Numbered from the stretch's first letter, positions 1-8,765 are shown. The stretch: 64,000 nucleotides of DNA from Sphingomonas sp. KR3-1 (GCF_040049295.1 NZ_JBDZDQ010000003.1:629152-693151); one strand, 5' to 3'. Numbers and translations: made by a program. Notes: generated from the letters alone by a model not told the origin.

Positions 1-13
1 GCTCGAACTCAAG

Positions 14-96
14 CGTCGTCCCCGCGAAGGCAGAGACCCTGGGTAACAGAGCGACGCCCTTCGTGACTCTGGATCCCCGCCTTCGCGGGGATGACG
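14..96. repeat. REP-like inverted repeat upstream of pgl
   Basis: Arms of 18 nt at 14-31 and 79-96 are reverse complements with one mismatch; the core is CCCCGCGAAGGC and its complement. The spacer is about 47 nt. Dispersed GC-rich palindromes of this kind are common between genes in sphingomonads. Positions 97-191 carry no gene that I can support, only the pgl leader. Function is unknown; it could act as an mRNA-stabilising or terminating hairpin for a gene left of the window. Confidence 0.6.
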
Positions 97-191
97 AATA
101 TGGGATATTTCGCGCGGGATAATCGTCGAGCAGATCAACATGACGATGAATTTTGAACCCTGAATACCCACCTGAAACGCAAGGAAAGAAC

Positions 192-899
192 ATGACGACC
201 GAAATCGAATGGTGGGACTATGACGATGCCGACGAGATGGCCGAGGCCGTCGCGGGGGATATCGGCTTCATCATCGAGAGCGCGATCGATGCGCGCGGCG
301 CCGCGGTGATCGCGCTGGCCGGAGGCAAGACCCCGCTGCCGATCTATGAGAAGCTGGCCAAGGCCAAGATCGACTGGAAGCGCGTGACGATCATCCCCGG
401 CGACGACCGCATCGTGCCGCTGGGCGATCCGCTGTCGAACGTCACCGCGATCGGCAAGATCTTCATTCCCAAGGGCGCGCGGGTGATCCCGCTCGTCAGC
501 GACAAGGCGCCCGACTACAAGGCCGCGGGCCGCTCGGCGGACGCGCTGCTCCAGGACGTGCACTGGCCGCTCGACCTGTGCCTGCTCGGTGTGGGCGGCG
601 ACGGGCATTGCGCCTCGATCTTCCCCGGCCCCGATTTCGACGAGGCGCTGAACGGCCCCAAGGAGCGCCGCGCGCTGGGCGTGATGCCCGATCCGCTGCC
701 GCCCGAGGCCCCGGTCGCCCGCGTCACGCTGTCGCGCGCGGCGATCACCACGGCGCGCGCGCTGATGATCGCGATCACCGGCGACACCAAGAAGGAAGTG
801 CTGGAAGCGGCGATCGAACAGGGCGCGTCCTCGTCCTACCCGGTTGGGCGCGTGCTCGCCGATGTCGAGCTGCCGGTGGATATTCACTGGGCGGCGTGA
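192..899 (+). CDS. pgl: 6-phosphogluconolactonase
   Basis: Cytosolic enzyme that hydrolyses 6-phosphogluconolactone to 6-phosphogluconate, the step before Edd in the Entner-Doudoroff route. The 235-residue product has the family's N-terminal LAGGKTPLPIYE segment, the DDR motif (PGDDRIVP) and the C-terminal-half GVGGDGHCASIFPG motif, which is the Pgl/DevB signature with Cys in place of the usual Thr. The length matches the family (about 230-250). I chose the ATG at 192 because AAGGAAAG lies just upstream at 181-188; an in-frame TTG at 153 has no such site. It is followed by edd, with a perfect palindrome between them, so the two are probably co-transcribed. A zwf gene would be expected left of the window but cannot be seen. 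Confidence 0.93.
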   Translation: MTTEIEWWDYDDADEMAEAVAGDIGFIIESAIDARGAAVIALAGGKTPLPIYEKLAKAKIDWKRVTIIPGDDRIVPLGDPLSNVTAIGKIFIPKGARVIPLVSDKAPDYKAAGRSADALLQDVHWPLDLCLLGVGGDGHCASIFPGPDFDEALNGPKERRALGVMPDPLPPEAPVARVTLSRAAITTARALMIAITGDTKKEVLEAAIEQGASSSYPVGRVLADVELPVDIHWAA

Positions 900-911
900 G
901 CCGCCCCTCGC

Positions 912-992
912 TGCTCCCCGGCGAAAGCCGGGGCCCAGGGTCACAAGCGATCCGGCAGAGAAACCCTGGGCCCCGGCTTTCGCCGGGGAGCA
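912..992. repeat. Perfect 30-bp inverted repeat between pgl and edd
   Basis: Arms at 912-941 and 963-992 are exact reverse complements over 30 nt, separated by 21 nt. Each arm also holds an internal GGCGAAAGCC/GGCTTTCGCC symmetry. There is no T-tract, so it is not a classical terminator. A shorter relative of the same sequence (GCCCCGGCTTTCGCCGGCG) occurs at about 5789, which suggests a dispersed element. It may stabilise the upstream pgl message or tune edd expression. Confidence 0.8.
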
Positions 993-1015
993 GGTAACCC
1001 AAATGGAATGACTGT

Positions 1016-2836
1016 ATGACCCTGCATCCCGAAATCGCCGCCGTCACCGACCGCATCATCGAGCGCTCCAAGGCGAAGCGCCGCGCCTATCTGGCGCTGG
1101 TCGAGGCCGAGCGCGCCTCGGGCAACGACCGGCCCAAGCTCGGCTGCGCCAACCTCGCCCATGCCTATGCCGGCACCGACGAGCAGCGCGACGACCTCAA
1201 GGCCGGGCGCAAGATGAACATCGGGATCGTGACGGCGTACAACGACATGCTGTCGGCGCACGCGGTCTATTATCGCTATCCCGAGCAGATGAAGATCTGG
1301 GCGCACGAGGCCGGCGCGACCGCGCAGGTGGCCGGCGGCGTGCCGGCGATGTGCGACGGCGTCACCCAGGGCTATCAGGGCATGGAGCTGTCGCTGTTCA
1401 GCCGCGATACGATCGCGCTGAGCACCGCGGTCGCCCTCTCCCACCGCACCTTCGAGGGCGCGGCGCTGCTCGGTATCTGCGACAAGATCGTGCCCGGGCT
1501 ACTGATGGGCGCGCTGCGCTTCGGCCACCTGCCGATGGTGCTGATCCCGGGCGGGCCGATGCGATCGGGCCTGGCCAACAAGGAAAAGGCCAAGATCCGC
1601 GAGCTCTACGCCGAGGGCAAGGTAAGCCGCGACGAGTTGCTCGATGCCGAGATCGCGGCCTATCATTCGAAGGGCACCTGCACCTTCTACGGCACCGCCA
1701 ACTCGAACCAGATGATGATGGAGGCGATGGGCCTGCACATGCCGGGCGCGGCCTTCGCCAATCCGGGCACCAAGCTGCGCCAGGAGCTGACCCGCGCTGC
1801 CGTCCACCGGCTGGCGGACATCGGCTGGAACGGCGAGGACTATCGCCCGATCGGGCACATCGTCGACGAGAAGGCGATCGTGAACGCCGCGATCGTGCTG
1901 CTCGCGACCGGCGGCTCGACCAACCATCTGATCCATGTGCCGGCGTTCGCGCGGGCGGCGGGGATCACGATCGACTGGGACGATTTCGACCGGCTCTCGC
2001 GCGCCGTGCCGCTGCTGACGCGCGTCTATCCCAATGGCTCGGCCGATGTGAACGGCTTCGAGGACGCCGGCGGCCCGAGCTTCGTGATCCGCGAGCTGCT
2101 CGGTGCCGGGCTGATGCATGGCGACGTGCTGACCGTCGGCAAGGGCGGCATGGCCGATTATGGCCGCAAGCCCACGATGGACGGCGATGCGCTGGTGTGG
2201 CGTGAGCACCCCGAGACCAGCGGCGACGACAGCATCGTGCGCACGGCCGCCAACCCCTTCTCCCCCGAGGGCGGCTTCCGCATCCTCAAGGGCAATCTGG
2301 GGCGCGCCTGCATCAAGGTGAGCGCCGTCGAGCGCGAGCGCTGGACGATCGAGGCGCCGTGCCGCGTGTTCCAGGACCAGGCGAGCGTGCAGGAAGCGTT
2401 CAAGGCGGGCGAGCTCGACCGCGACGTGGTGGTGGTAGTGCGCTTCCAGGGGCCCAAGGCCAATGGCATGCCCGAGCTGCACAAGCTGACCCCGCCGCTC
2501 GGCGTGCTGCAGAACCGCGGCTTCAAGGTCGCGCTGGTGACCGACGGGCGGATGTCGGGCGCGAGCGGCAAGGTGCCGTGCGCGATCCACCTCAGCCCCG
2601 AGGCGCTGGGCGGCGGGCCGATCGGCAAGCTGCGCGACGGCGATGTGGTGCGGGTGTGCGCCGAGGAAGGCGTGCTGACCGCGCTGGTCGATCCGGCCGA
2701 ATGGGACGCGCGCGAGCAAGCCGAAACCCCGCCGCCGGCGATCGGCACCGGTCGCGAACTGTTCGCGATGCTGCGCAACCACTGCGACGAGGCCGAAAAG
2801 GGCGGCTCGGCGATGCTGGCGGAAGCGGGGCTGTAA
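1016..2836 (+). CDS. edd: Phosphogluconate dehydratase
   Basis: Dehydrates 6-phosphogluconate to 2-keto-3-deoxy-6-phosphogluconate (KDPG), the first committed Entner-Doudoroff step, in the cytosol. The product is 606 residues, the normal Edd length. It shows the IlvD/Edd family features: PAMCDGVTQG near residue 110, GICDKIVPG near 155, a GTCTFYGTANSNQ segment near residue 220, and the C-terminal VTDGRMSGASGKVP motif. The conserved cysteines fit a 4Fe-4S cluster, as is known for Edd. The ATG at 1016 lies 24 nt after the perfect palindrome; the ribosome site is weak. The neighbours pgl, glk and eda support Edd over the related IlvD. Confidence 0.95.
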   Translation: MTLHPEIAAVTDRIIERSKAKRRAYLALVEAERASGNDRPKLGCANLAHAYAGTDEQRDDLKAGRKMNIGIVTAYNDMLSAHAVYYRYPEQMKIWAHEAGATAQVAGGVPAMCDGVTQGYQGMELSLFSRDTIALSTAVALSHRTFEGAALLGICDKIVPGLLMGALRFGHLPMVLIPGGPMRSGLANKEKAKIRELYAEGKVSRDELLDAEIAAYHSKGTCTFYGTANSNQMMMEAMGLHMPGAAFANPGTKLRQELTRAAVHRLADIGWNGEDYRPIGHIVDEKAIVNAAIVLLATGGSTNHLIHVPAFARAAGITIDWDDFDRLSRAVPLLTRVYPNGSADVNGFEDAGGPSFVIRELLGAGLMHGDVLTVGKGGMADYGRKPTMDGDALVWREHPETSGDDSIVRTAANPFSPEGGFRILKGNLGRACIKVSAVERERWTIEAPCRVFQDQASVQEAFKAGELDRDVVVVVRFQGPKANGMPELHKLTPPLGVLQNRGFKVALVTDGRMSGASGKVPCAIHLSPEALGGGPIGKLRDGDVVRVCAEEGVLTALVDPAEWDAREQAETPPPAIGTGRELFAMLRNHCDEAEKGGSAMLAEAGL

Positions 2837-2844
2837 GAGAAAAT

Positions 2845-2871
2845 GGGCGGCGGCTGGGCCTGCCACCGCCC
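2845..2871. terminator. Possible hairpin between convergent edd and ompW-like gene
   Basis: GGGCGGCGG at 2845-2853 can pair with CCACCGCCC at 2863-2871 (one mismatch, 9-nt loop). No T-tract follows on either strand, so intrinsic termination is uncertain. Its position between two convergent genes makes a bidirectional stop plausible. Confidence 0.35.
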
Positions 2872-2886
2872 ACCTCCCCCGCTCCC

Positions 2887-3555
2887 CTAGAAGCGGAAGC
2901 CCACGCCTGCCCCGAACACGAACGGATCGAGGCTGACATTAACCTTGTTGACCGCGGCGCCGGTGGTCAGGCGCGCGGTCGTGTCGATGTCGATGAACTT
3001 GACGTCCAGGTTCACGAAGACCTTCTTGGTGATGTCGGCATCGACGCCGGCCTGGAGCGCATAGCCGAAGCTGTCGCTTAGCTTGACCTTGGTGGCGCCG
3101 AGCGCGGCGTCGAGCGAATCGCTGGCGTCGCTCGAATGGAAGATCGTGTAGTTGACGCCGGCGCCGACATAGGGCCGGACATGGCTTTTCGGGGCGAAGT
3201 GATATTGCAGCGTCAGCGTCGGCGGCAGCGCCCAGGTATCGGCGACCTTGCCGAGCCCGGCGATCGCGCCGGTGCCCTGGATATTGTGCTTGGTGGTCGA
3301 GACGATCAGCTCGGCGCCGATATGGTCGGTCGCCATGTAGGTGAAGTCGACTTCGGGCATGTAGCCGTCATCGACCTTGACCGAGCCGCTGGGCACGCCC
3401 GGTGTGATCGGGCCGGCCTTCTCGGTGGGCGAGACCAGGATGCCGCGCAGGCGGACGAGGACGTTGCCGGCCGCGATGCCGGTCTCGTCCTGTGCGTAGG
3501 CGGGCATGGCGATGCCGGCGGCGAGTGCCAGAGCGATCGGGAAAGCGCGGCGCAT
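2887..3555 (-). CDS. OmpW-family outer membrane protein
   Basis: 222-residue precursor with a signal peptide (MRRAFPIALALAAG... ending PAYAQ, about 22 residues) and a small beta-barrel. It has alternating hydrophobic strands, motifs such as GAELIVSTTKHNI and PPTLTLQYHF that are typical of OmpW, and a final ...GAGVGFRF ending in the aromatic residue that BamA recognises. OmpW proteins form 8-stranded channels for small hydrophobic compounds; the substrate here is unknown. The start at 3555 is fixed by AAGGAG just upstream and by the signal peptide; an earlier in-frame start at 3624 would put a charged tail before it. It is transcribed against the flanking ED genes. Confidence 0.85.
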   Translation of the reverse strand: MRRAFPIALALAAGIAMPAYAQDETGIAAGNVLVRLRGILVSPTEKAGPITPGVPSGSVKVDDGYMPEVDFTYMATDHIGAELIVSTTKHNIQGTGAIAGLGKVADTWALPPTLTLQYHFAPKSHVRPYVGAGVNYTIFHSSDASDSLDAALGATKVKLSDSFGYALQAGVDADITKKVFVNLDVKFIDIDTTARLTTGAAVNKVNVSLDPFVFGAGVGFRF

Positions 3556-3740
3556 GATGGGATCTCCTTGGTTGAGGAGGCCCCGGTACGCCCGGCGCTG
3601 CCGCTGCGATTTGACGCGGCGCAAAAGGCTTTGCGGGTGATTTGCCGATGCCGCTTTACTTCCGCGCCGCTTCCGCAGAGAAGGGCGCCGACAACGCTGC
3701 CATACCCAAGGCGGCGCGTGGAGAGGCGTGAGGAGAGGGC

Positions 3741-4709
3741 ATGGAAGTCGTCGCGGTCGATATCGGCGGGACGCATGCCCGCTTTGCCGTTGCCGAAGTG
3801 GCGGACGGCCGCGTCGTCTCGATCAGCGAGCCGATCACGCAGAAGGTCGCCGAGCATCCCAGCCTCCAGCTCGCCTGGCAGGCCTATGGCGAGGAACTCG
3901 GCCGGCCGCTGCCCAAGGCGGCGGCGCTGGCGGTGGCATCACCGGTGGGCGGCGACATCATCAAGCTGACCAACAATCCCTGGATCATCCGCCCCGCGCT
4001 GATCCCCGAGCGGCTCGGCGCCGATACCTGGACCGTGGTCAACGACTTCGAGGCGATCGGCCACGCCGTCGCGCAGATGGGCGACGAGCATTTCCTCCAT
4101 CTGTGCGGCCCCGATCAGGCGCTGCCCGATAAGGGATCGATCACGGTGTGCGGGCCCGGCACCGGGCTGGGGGTCGCGCAGGTGTTCCGCCACCGCGCCG
4201 GCTATGACGTGATCGCGACCGAGGGCGGGCACAGCGACTTCGCGCCGCTCGACCCGATCGAGGACGCGCTCGTGAAGCGGCTGCGCAAGATCTACAACCG
4301 CGTCTCCAAGGAGCGCGTGGTGGCCGGCCCCGCGATCGTCTCGCTCTACGAGACGCTGGCCGAGCTCGAGGGCAAGCCGGTCAGCCGGCTCGACGACAAG
4401 GCGATCTGGGGCCTCGCGCTGGAGGGCAAGGACGAGCTGGCGGTGGCCGCGCTCGACCGCTTCTGCCTGAGCCTGGGCGCGGTCGCGGGCGACCTGGCGC
4501 TGAGCCACGGCCCCAGCGGCGTCGTAATTGCCGGCGGTCTGGGGTTGCGCTTGAAGGACCATCTGTTGCAGTCGGGCTTCGGCCAGCGGTTCGTCGCCAA
4601 GGGCCGGTTCCAGGGCCTGATGTCTTCCATTCCGGTGAAGCTCATCACGCACCCGCAGCCGGGCCTGTACGGTGCCGCCGCGGCGTTCGCGCAGGAGCAC
4701 GCACTTTGA
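3741..4709 (+). CDS. glk: Glucokinase
   Basis: Phosphorylates glucose with ATP to feed the Entner-Doudoroff pathway. The 322-residue protein begins with VVAVDIGGTHARFAVAEV, the phosphate-binding ROK/hexokinase-fold motif. It also carries CGPGTGLGVAQV near residue 138, the EGGHSDFAP segment that in bacterial Glk lies at the sugar site, and a C-terminal GVVIAGGLGLRL motif. AGGAGAGG upstream supports the ATG at 3741. It overlaps eda by 4 nt, so translation of the two is probably coupled. It is divergent from the ompW-like gene. Confidence 0.93.
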   Translation: MEVVAVDIGGTHARFAVAEVADGRVVSISEPITQKVAEHPSLQLAWQAYGEELGRPLPKAAALAVASPVGGDIIKLTNNPWIIRPALIPERLGADTWTVVNDFEAIGHAVAQMGDEHFLHLCGPDQALPDKGSITVCGPGTGLGVAQVFRHRAGYDVIATEGGHSDFAPLDPIEDALVKRLRKIYNRVSKERVVAGPAIVSLYETLAELEGKPVSRLDDKAIWGLALEGKDELAVAALDRFCLSLGAVAGDLALSHGPSGVVIAGGLGLRLKDHLLQSGFGQRFVAKGRFQGLMSSIPVKLITHPQPGLYGAAAAFAQEHAL

Positions 4710-5314
4710 ATATCGAAGCCATCATGCAGACCGCGCCGGTGATCCCGGTGCTCGTGATCGAAGACGCCGCCACGGCGCGCCCGCTGGCCGAGGCGCTGGT
4801 CAAGGGCGGGCTGCGCGTGCTCGAAGTGACGCTGCGCACCGGCGCGGCGCTCGAAGCGATCGCCGAGATGAAGAAGGTCGAGGGCGCGATCGTCGGCGCG
4901 GGCACGGTGGTCAACACCGACCAGTTCGAGCAGGTGATGAAATCCGATGCCGAGTTCATCGTCTCGCCAGGCCTGACCGATCGCCTGGGCGACGCGATCT
5001 CGCGCAGCGGCGTGCCGTACCTGCCCGGCATCGCCAATGCCGGCGACATCATGCGCGGGCTCGACCTAGGGCTGACCCACTTCAAGTTCTTCCCGGCCGA
5101 GACCTCGGGCGGCCTGAAGGCGCTCAAGGCGCTCGCCGCGCCCTTCTACCAGTGCAAGTTCTGCCCGACCGGCGGCATCTCGGCGGCGACCGCGCCCGAG
5201 TGGCTGGCGTTCGATCCGATCCTGTGCGTCGGCGGGTCGTGGGTCACGCCCAAGGGCGCGAGCTACGAACAGGTCGAGGCGCTGGCGCGGGAAGCGGCGT
5301 CGCTACCGCGATGA
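4706..5314 (+). CDS. eda: KDPG aldolase (2-keto-3-deoxy-6-phosphogluconate aldolase)
   Basis: Cleaves KDPG to pyruvate and glyceraldehyde-3-phosphate, closing the Entner-Doudoroff pathway. 202 residues, normal for the family. The catalytic Glu is in VLEVTLRT (Glu40) and the Schiff-base Lys is in HFKFFPAE (Lys127); a GGIS phosphate-binding motif follows. The start is a TTG at 4706 inside the end of glk (TTGA overlap), with AGGAG at 4693-4697 giving 8 nt spacing. An internal ATG at 4724 would remove part of the first helix. Its stop overlaps the next gene as ATGA. Confidence 0.94.
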   Translation: MNIEAIMQTAPVIPVLVIEDAATARPLAEALVKGGLRVLEVTLRTGAALEAIAEMKKVEGAIVGAGTVVNTDQFEQVMKSDAEFIVSPGLTDRLGDAISRSGVPYLPGIANAGDIMRGLDLGLTHFKFFPAETSGGLKALKALAAPFYQCKFCPTGGISAATAPEWLAFDPILCVGGSWVTPKGASYEQVEALAREAASLPR

Positions 5315-5787
5315 GCGAGACTGCCTGCTGCGGGTGCGGCGGCCGCTTCCCCGACATCGCCGGCCCTACCCATCCCTATATGCTGTCGTCTCCCGGCTGC
5401 TGGGCGGCCTATGGCGAAGTGCTGGCGCGCGAATATGCCGATCCGGCGCTGTTCGCGGCCTGCCACCGGCTGACCGTCGATGCCTATGCGATCCAGCATC
5501 CGGGCAATGCGGACGATCCGCGCGCGGTGCGATCGGTGTGGCTGCACTTCGCCGCGCTCCACGCGGTGTTCGCGCACGGCTATGCGCTCGACGCGGCGAC
5601 CGGATTGCTGCAGCGGCTGGCGGGGCAGGACTTTCCGGCGCTGCCCGGACCTGCGCCGATCTGGGAGGTGACTCTCGCCGACCTCAATGCCGCCGATCAC
5701 GCGGCGGAGATGCGGCGCTGGGCGGAAGGGGCATATCGGGGATGGCGTCCGCTGCTGGCTGAGGCGGTCGAGAGGATGATCGCCTGA
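5311..5787 (+). CDS. DUF5946-like zinc-ribbon-type protein
   Basis: 158-residue protein coupled to eda by a 4-nt ATGA overlap, so it is the last member of the glk-eda unit. The N-terminus has CCGCGG followed by THPYMLSSPGCW, a Cys/His spacing that I associate with the DUF5946 family and that would suit a metal site. The rest is helical, with TVDAYAIQHPG and several Trp residues. There is no signal peptide or membrane segment, so it is probably cytosolic. Biochemical function is unknown. Coupling to the KDPG aldolase may reflect only operon packing, but it makes a role in sugar metabolism testable. Confidence 0.7.
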   Translation: MSETACCGCGGRFPDIAGPTHPYMLSSPGCWAAYGEVLAREYADPALFAACHRLTVDAYAIQHPGNADDPRAVRSVWLHFAALHAVFAHGYALDAATGLLQRLAGQDFPALPGPAPIWEVTLADLNAADHAAEMRRWAEGAYRGWRPLLAEAVERMIA

Positions 5788-5875
5788 GGCCCCGGCTTTC
5801 GCCGGCGTGACGGCTATAGATGCTGGGACCGAATGTCCCATTTCCTTTGCCGGTACCCGTCCCCAGATAGCTGCG

Positions 5876-6343
5876 ATGGACAAGACCGGCACGCCCTCCC
5901 CCCATGCCACCGCGATGCGCGACGAGAAAAGGCGCGCGGCGGCCGAGATGGGGATCGACGACGCGTTCGTTTCCGCGCTGGTCGATCGCTTCTATGGCCG
6001 GATCCAGGCCGATCCGGTGCTGGGCCCGGTCTTCGCCGCGCGGATCACCGACTGGACGCCGCATCTGGCGCAGATGAAGCGGTTCTGGCGCTCGATCCTG
6101 TTCAGCAGCGGCGAGTATCTCGGCCGGCCGATGCCCCTACACCTCGCCATCCCCGGGCTCGACAAGGCCATGTTCGCACGCTGGCTCGACCTATTTGCGG
6201 CGACGCTGGCCGAGATTGGCGGCGGGGATGCCGCCGCGCATGTCCATGAGCGGGCGCGGATGATCGCCAACAGCTTCCTCAACGGAATCGCGATCCACCA
6301 TCACGGGAAGCTGGGAATGGGACCGGGCGAAGGGTTCGCTTGA
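5876..6343 (+). CDS. Group III truncated haemoglobin
   Basis: 155-residue 2-on-2 globin. The sequence shows LVDRFYGRIQADPVLGPVF (B helix with the B10 Tyr, then the CD region), MKRFWRSIL, and LGRPMPLHLAIPGL where the His is the likely proximal haem ligand; FARWLDLF supplies the conserved G8 Trp. This pattern fits group III rather than group I or II. Family members bind O2 or NO and can help NO detoxification or peroxide chemistry; the role here is not shown. The ATG at 5876 is preferred; an in-frame upstream start at 5807 would add a non-globin tail. It stands alone between a half-palindrome and a repeat block. Confidence 0.85.
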   Translation: MDKTGTPSPHATAMRDEKRRAAAEMGIDDAFVSALVDRFYGRIQADPVLGPVFAARITDWTPHLAQMKRFWRSILFSSGEYLGRPMPLHLAIPGLDKAMFARWLDLFAATLAEIGGGDAAAHVHERARMIANSFLNGIAIHHHGKLGMGPGEGFA

Positions 6344-6349
6344 ACTTGA

Positions 6350-6480
6350 TCTCTCTCCCTTTGGGAGAGGGAGGGAGCCGACACAATCGGCGGAAGGGTG
6401 AGGGTCGTCGGACATCACTCGCCCTCACCCTTCCCACCGCCTTCAGCGGCGGCCCCTTCCCTCCCACAAGGGGAGAGGGA
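6350..6480. repeat. Intergenic palindromic repeat block between convergent genes
   Basis: Nested symmetry. GGAAGGGTGAGGG at 6392-6404 pairs exactly with CCCTCACCCTTCC at 6422-6434. Outside it, a CTCTCCCTTTGGGAGAG palindrome on the left and CCCTCCC...GGGGAGAGGG on the right are partly complementary to each other. Such blocks occur as dispersed intergenic repeats in this group. Lying between convergent genes, it could stop transcription in both directions. Confidence 0.6.
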
Positions 6481-6487
6481 AAGTGGA

Positions 6488-7417
6488 TCACATCTCCCCG
6501 CGCGCCCGGCGAATCGCGTACCATTTCTGCACGTTGGCGTTGTGCTGCTCGAGCGTGTCGGCGAATACGTGGCCGCCGGTGCCGTCCGCGACGAAATAGA
6601 GCGCCGACGAGCTCGCCGGATCGAGCACCGCGTCGATGCTGGCGCGGCCCGGGTTGGTGATCGGGCCAGCGGGCAGGCCGGTCATCTCATAGGTATTGTA
6701 GGCGTTCTTCGCGTGCACTTCGGAGAGCAAAGGGCGGCGGCCGAGCGGCTTGCCCTTGGTGATCGGGTAGATGAAGGTCGGGTCGGCCTGGAGCGGCATG
6801 TTCTGCTTGAGGCGGTTGCCATAGACGGCGGCGACCGTGCGGCGCTCTTCGGGCTTGCCGGTTTCCTTCTCGACGATCGAAGCGAGCGTCAGCGCGTCGC
6901 GCGGATCGCCGACCGCGATGCCGGGCTTGCGCGCTTCCCAGGCCTTGGCGAGATAATTGGCCATCGCCTTCTGCATGCGATCGAGCACGCCCTGGCGGGT
7001 GTCGCCGCGATTATAGGCATAGCTGTCGGGCAGCACGGTGCCCTCGACGGGCACCTCGATCTCGCCGGTGAGTTGCGGCGCCTTCATCAGCGTCTCGTAG
7101 ACCACGATCGAGGGCGTGCCCTCGGGGATGGTGACGAAGCGCTGGAGGGTGCGCCCCCCCTGCATCATCTTGAGGATGTCGAACTGGCTGAGATGTGCCG
7201 GCACGCGATATTCGCCTGCCTTGATCGCGTCCTTGCTGCCGAAGACCTTGGCGAGGACGAGGAACTGGCGCGCCGATCCGATCGCGCCGGCCTTTTCGAG
7301 CTCGGTCGCAGCCCTCGAGAGGCTGGCGCCCTCGGGGATCATCACGGTCAGGTTCTGGCGCGCCGGCCCTGCCCCGCCCCAGAGCTGGAGCACGCCCATG
7401 ACGAGCGCCACCAGCAC
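6488..7417 (-). CDS. mltG: Endolytic murein transglycosylase MltG
   Basis: Inner-membrane lytic transglycosylase that cuts nascent glycan strands. The product has an N-terminal membrane segment (LVALVMGVLQLWGGAG region), a LysM-like/YceG fold with IPEGASLSRAA, and the catalytic area ASIVEKETGKPEERRTVAAVYGNRL, where the first Glu of VEKE is the likely catalytic residue, then LQADPTFIYP and YNTYEMTGLPAGPITNPG, all YceG hallmarks. The GTG at 7417 is the first usable start inside the frame. The open frame continues upstream to about 7513 and encodes a basic stretch (RPRKRR) before the membrane helix, so the true start may be a non-standard codon overlapping the fabF stop. Downstream of fabF, as in many proteobacteria. 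Confidence 0.9.
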   Translation of the reverse strand: MLVALVMGVLQLWGGAGPARQNLTVMIPEGASLSRAATELEKAGAIGSARQFLVLAKVFGSKDAIKAGEYRVPAHLSQFDILKMMQGGRTLQRFVTIPEGTPSIVVYETLMKAPQLTGEIEVPVEGTVLPDSYAYNRGDTRQGVLDRMQKAMANYLAKAWEARKPGIAVGDPRDALTLASIVEKETGKPEERRTVAAVYGNRLKQNMPLQADPTFIYPITKGKPLGRRPLLSEVHAKNAYNTYEMTGLPAGPITNPGRASIDAVLDPASSSALYFVADGTGGHVFADTLEQHNANVQKWYAIRRARGEM

Positions 7418-7505
7418 CAGGATGCCGACGAGCAGCGCGCAGCCGCCCAGCCGCCGCTTGCGCGGCCGGGCGGAGCTTGCGGCCGTTGCCGGCGCGGGCG
7501 TGTCC

Positions 7506-8765
7506 TCAGACAGCCTTCATCACCAGGCTGGCATTGGTGCCGCCAAAGCCGAACGAGTTGTTCAGCACGGCCTTGACCTTGCGCTCCTTGGCCTTGTGCG
7601 GGACGAGATCGACGCCTGCGCAATTCTCGCTCGGATTGTCGAGGTTGAGCGTCGGCGGCACGATCTGGTCGCGCAGCGCCAGGATGCAGAAGATGCTTTC
7701 CACCGCGCCGGCGCCGCCGAGCAGGTGGCCGATCGCCGACTTGGTCGAGCTCATCGACAAGCCACTGATGGCGTCACCGAAAAGACGACGCACCGCGCCA
7801 AGCTCGAGCTCGTCGCCGAGCGGCGTCGAGGTGCCGTGCGCGTTGATATAGTCGATGTCCGACAGGTCGAGGCCCGACTTCTTCACCGCCATCTGCATCG
7901 AGCGGAACGCGCCCGAGCCCTCGGGATGCGGCGCGGTCACGTGATAGGCGTCGCCCGACAGGCCATAGCCGACGACTTCGGCATAGATCTTCGCGCCGCG
8001 CGCCTTGGCATGCTCATATTCCTCGAGCACGACCACGCCGGCGCCCTCGCCCATGACGAAGCCGTCACGGTCCTGGTCCCAGGGGCGGCTGGCGCGCCAC
8101 GGCTCGTCGCGGAAGCCGGTGGAGAGCGCGCGAGCCTGGCCGAAGCCGGCGATGCCGATCGGGCAGACCGTGCTCTCGGCGCCGCCGGCGAGCATGATGT
8201 CGGCATCGTCCATCGCGATCATCCGCGCGGCGTCGCCGATCGAATGCGCGCCGGTCGAGCAGGCGGTGACCACGGCGTGGTTCGGGCCCATCAGGCCGTA
8301 TTTGATGCTGACCTGGCCCGAGATCAGGTTGATCAGGCGGCCATGGACGAAGTGCGGGCTGACGCGCTTCGGGCCCTTTTCGGCGAGCACGAGCGATTCG
8401 CTCTCGATGCCCGGCAGGCCGCCGATGCCCGAGCCGATCGAGCAGCCGGCGCGGAAGCGGGTCGCCTCGTCCATGTTGAGCAGCCCGGCATCCTCGATCG
8501 CCTGGCCGGCGGCATCGATGCCGTAGATAATGAACGGATCGACCTGGCGCTGGACCTTGTGGTCGACGCGCTTGCCGGGATCGAAGCCATATTCATGCTC
8601 CGGACCCTTCACTTCGCAGGCATAGTTGCTCTGGAAGTCGGTCGCGTCGAAGCGCGTGATCGTGCCCGCACCCGACTTGGCTGCGATGATGTTCTTCCAG
8701 GCAGTCTCGACATCCGCACCCAGCGGGGTGACGAGGCCAAGGCCGGTTACGACTACACGACGCAT
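7506..8765 (-). CDS. fabF: 3-oxoacyl-ACP synthase II
   Basis: Condenses malonyl-ACP with acyl-ACP in fatty-acid elongation (cytosolic thiolase-fold enzyme). 419 residues. The catalytic triad is visible: Cys169 in VTACSTGAHS, His310 in INAHGTSTPLGD and His347 in KSAIGHLLGGAG; the GFGGTN motif is near the C-terminus. GGAGAAG precedes the ATG at 8765. Lies downstream of acpP, but a strong terminator separates the two, so fabF probably uses its own promoter in 8766-8831. A dyad CCTTGA-N4-TCAAGG is at 8805-8820 in that interval. Confidence 0.96.
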   Translation of the reverse strand: MRRVVVTGLGLVTPLGADVETAWKNIIAAKSGAGTITRFDATDFQSNYACEVKGPEHEYGFDPGKRVDHKVQRQVDPFIIYGIDAAGQAIEDAGLLNMDEATRFRAGCSIGSGIGGLPGIESESLVLAEKGPKRVSPHFVHGRLINLISGQVSIKYGLMGPNHAVVTACSTGAHSIGDAARMIAMDDADIMLAGGAESTVCPIGIAGFGQARALSTGFRDEPWRASRPWDQDRDGFVMGEGAGVVVLEEYEHAKARGAKIYAEVVGYGLSGDAYHVTAPHPEGSGAFRSMQMAVKKSGLDLSDIDYINAHGTSTPLGDELELGAVRRLFGDAISGLSMSSTKSAIGHLLGGAGAVESIFCILALRDQIVPPTLNLDNPSENCAGVDLVPHKAKERKVKAVLNNSFGFGGTNASLVMKAV

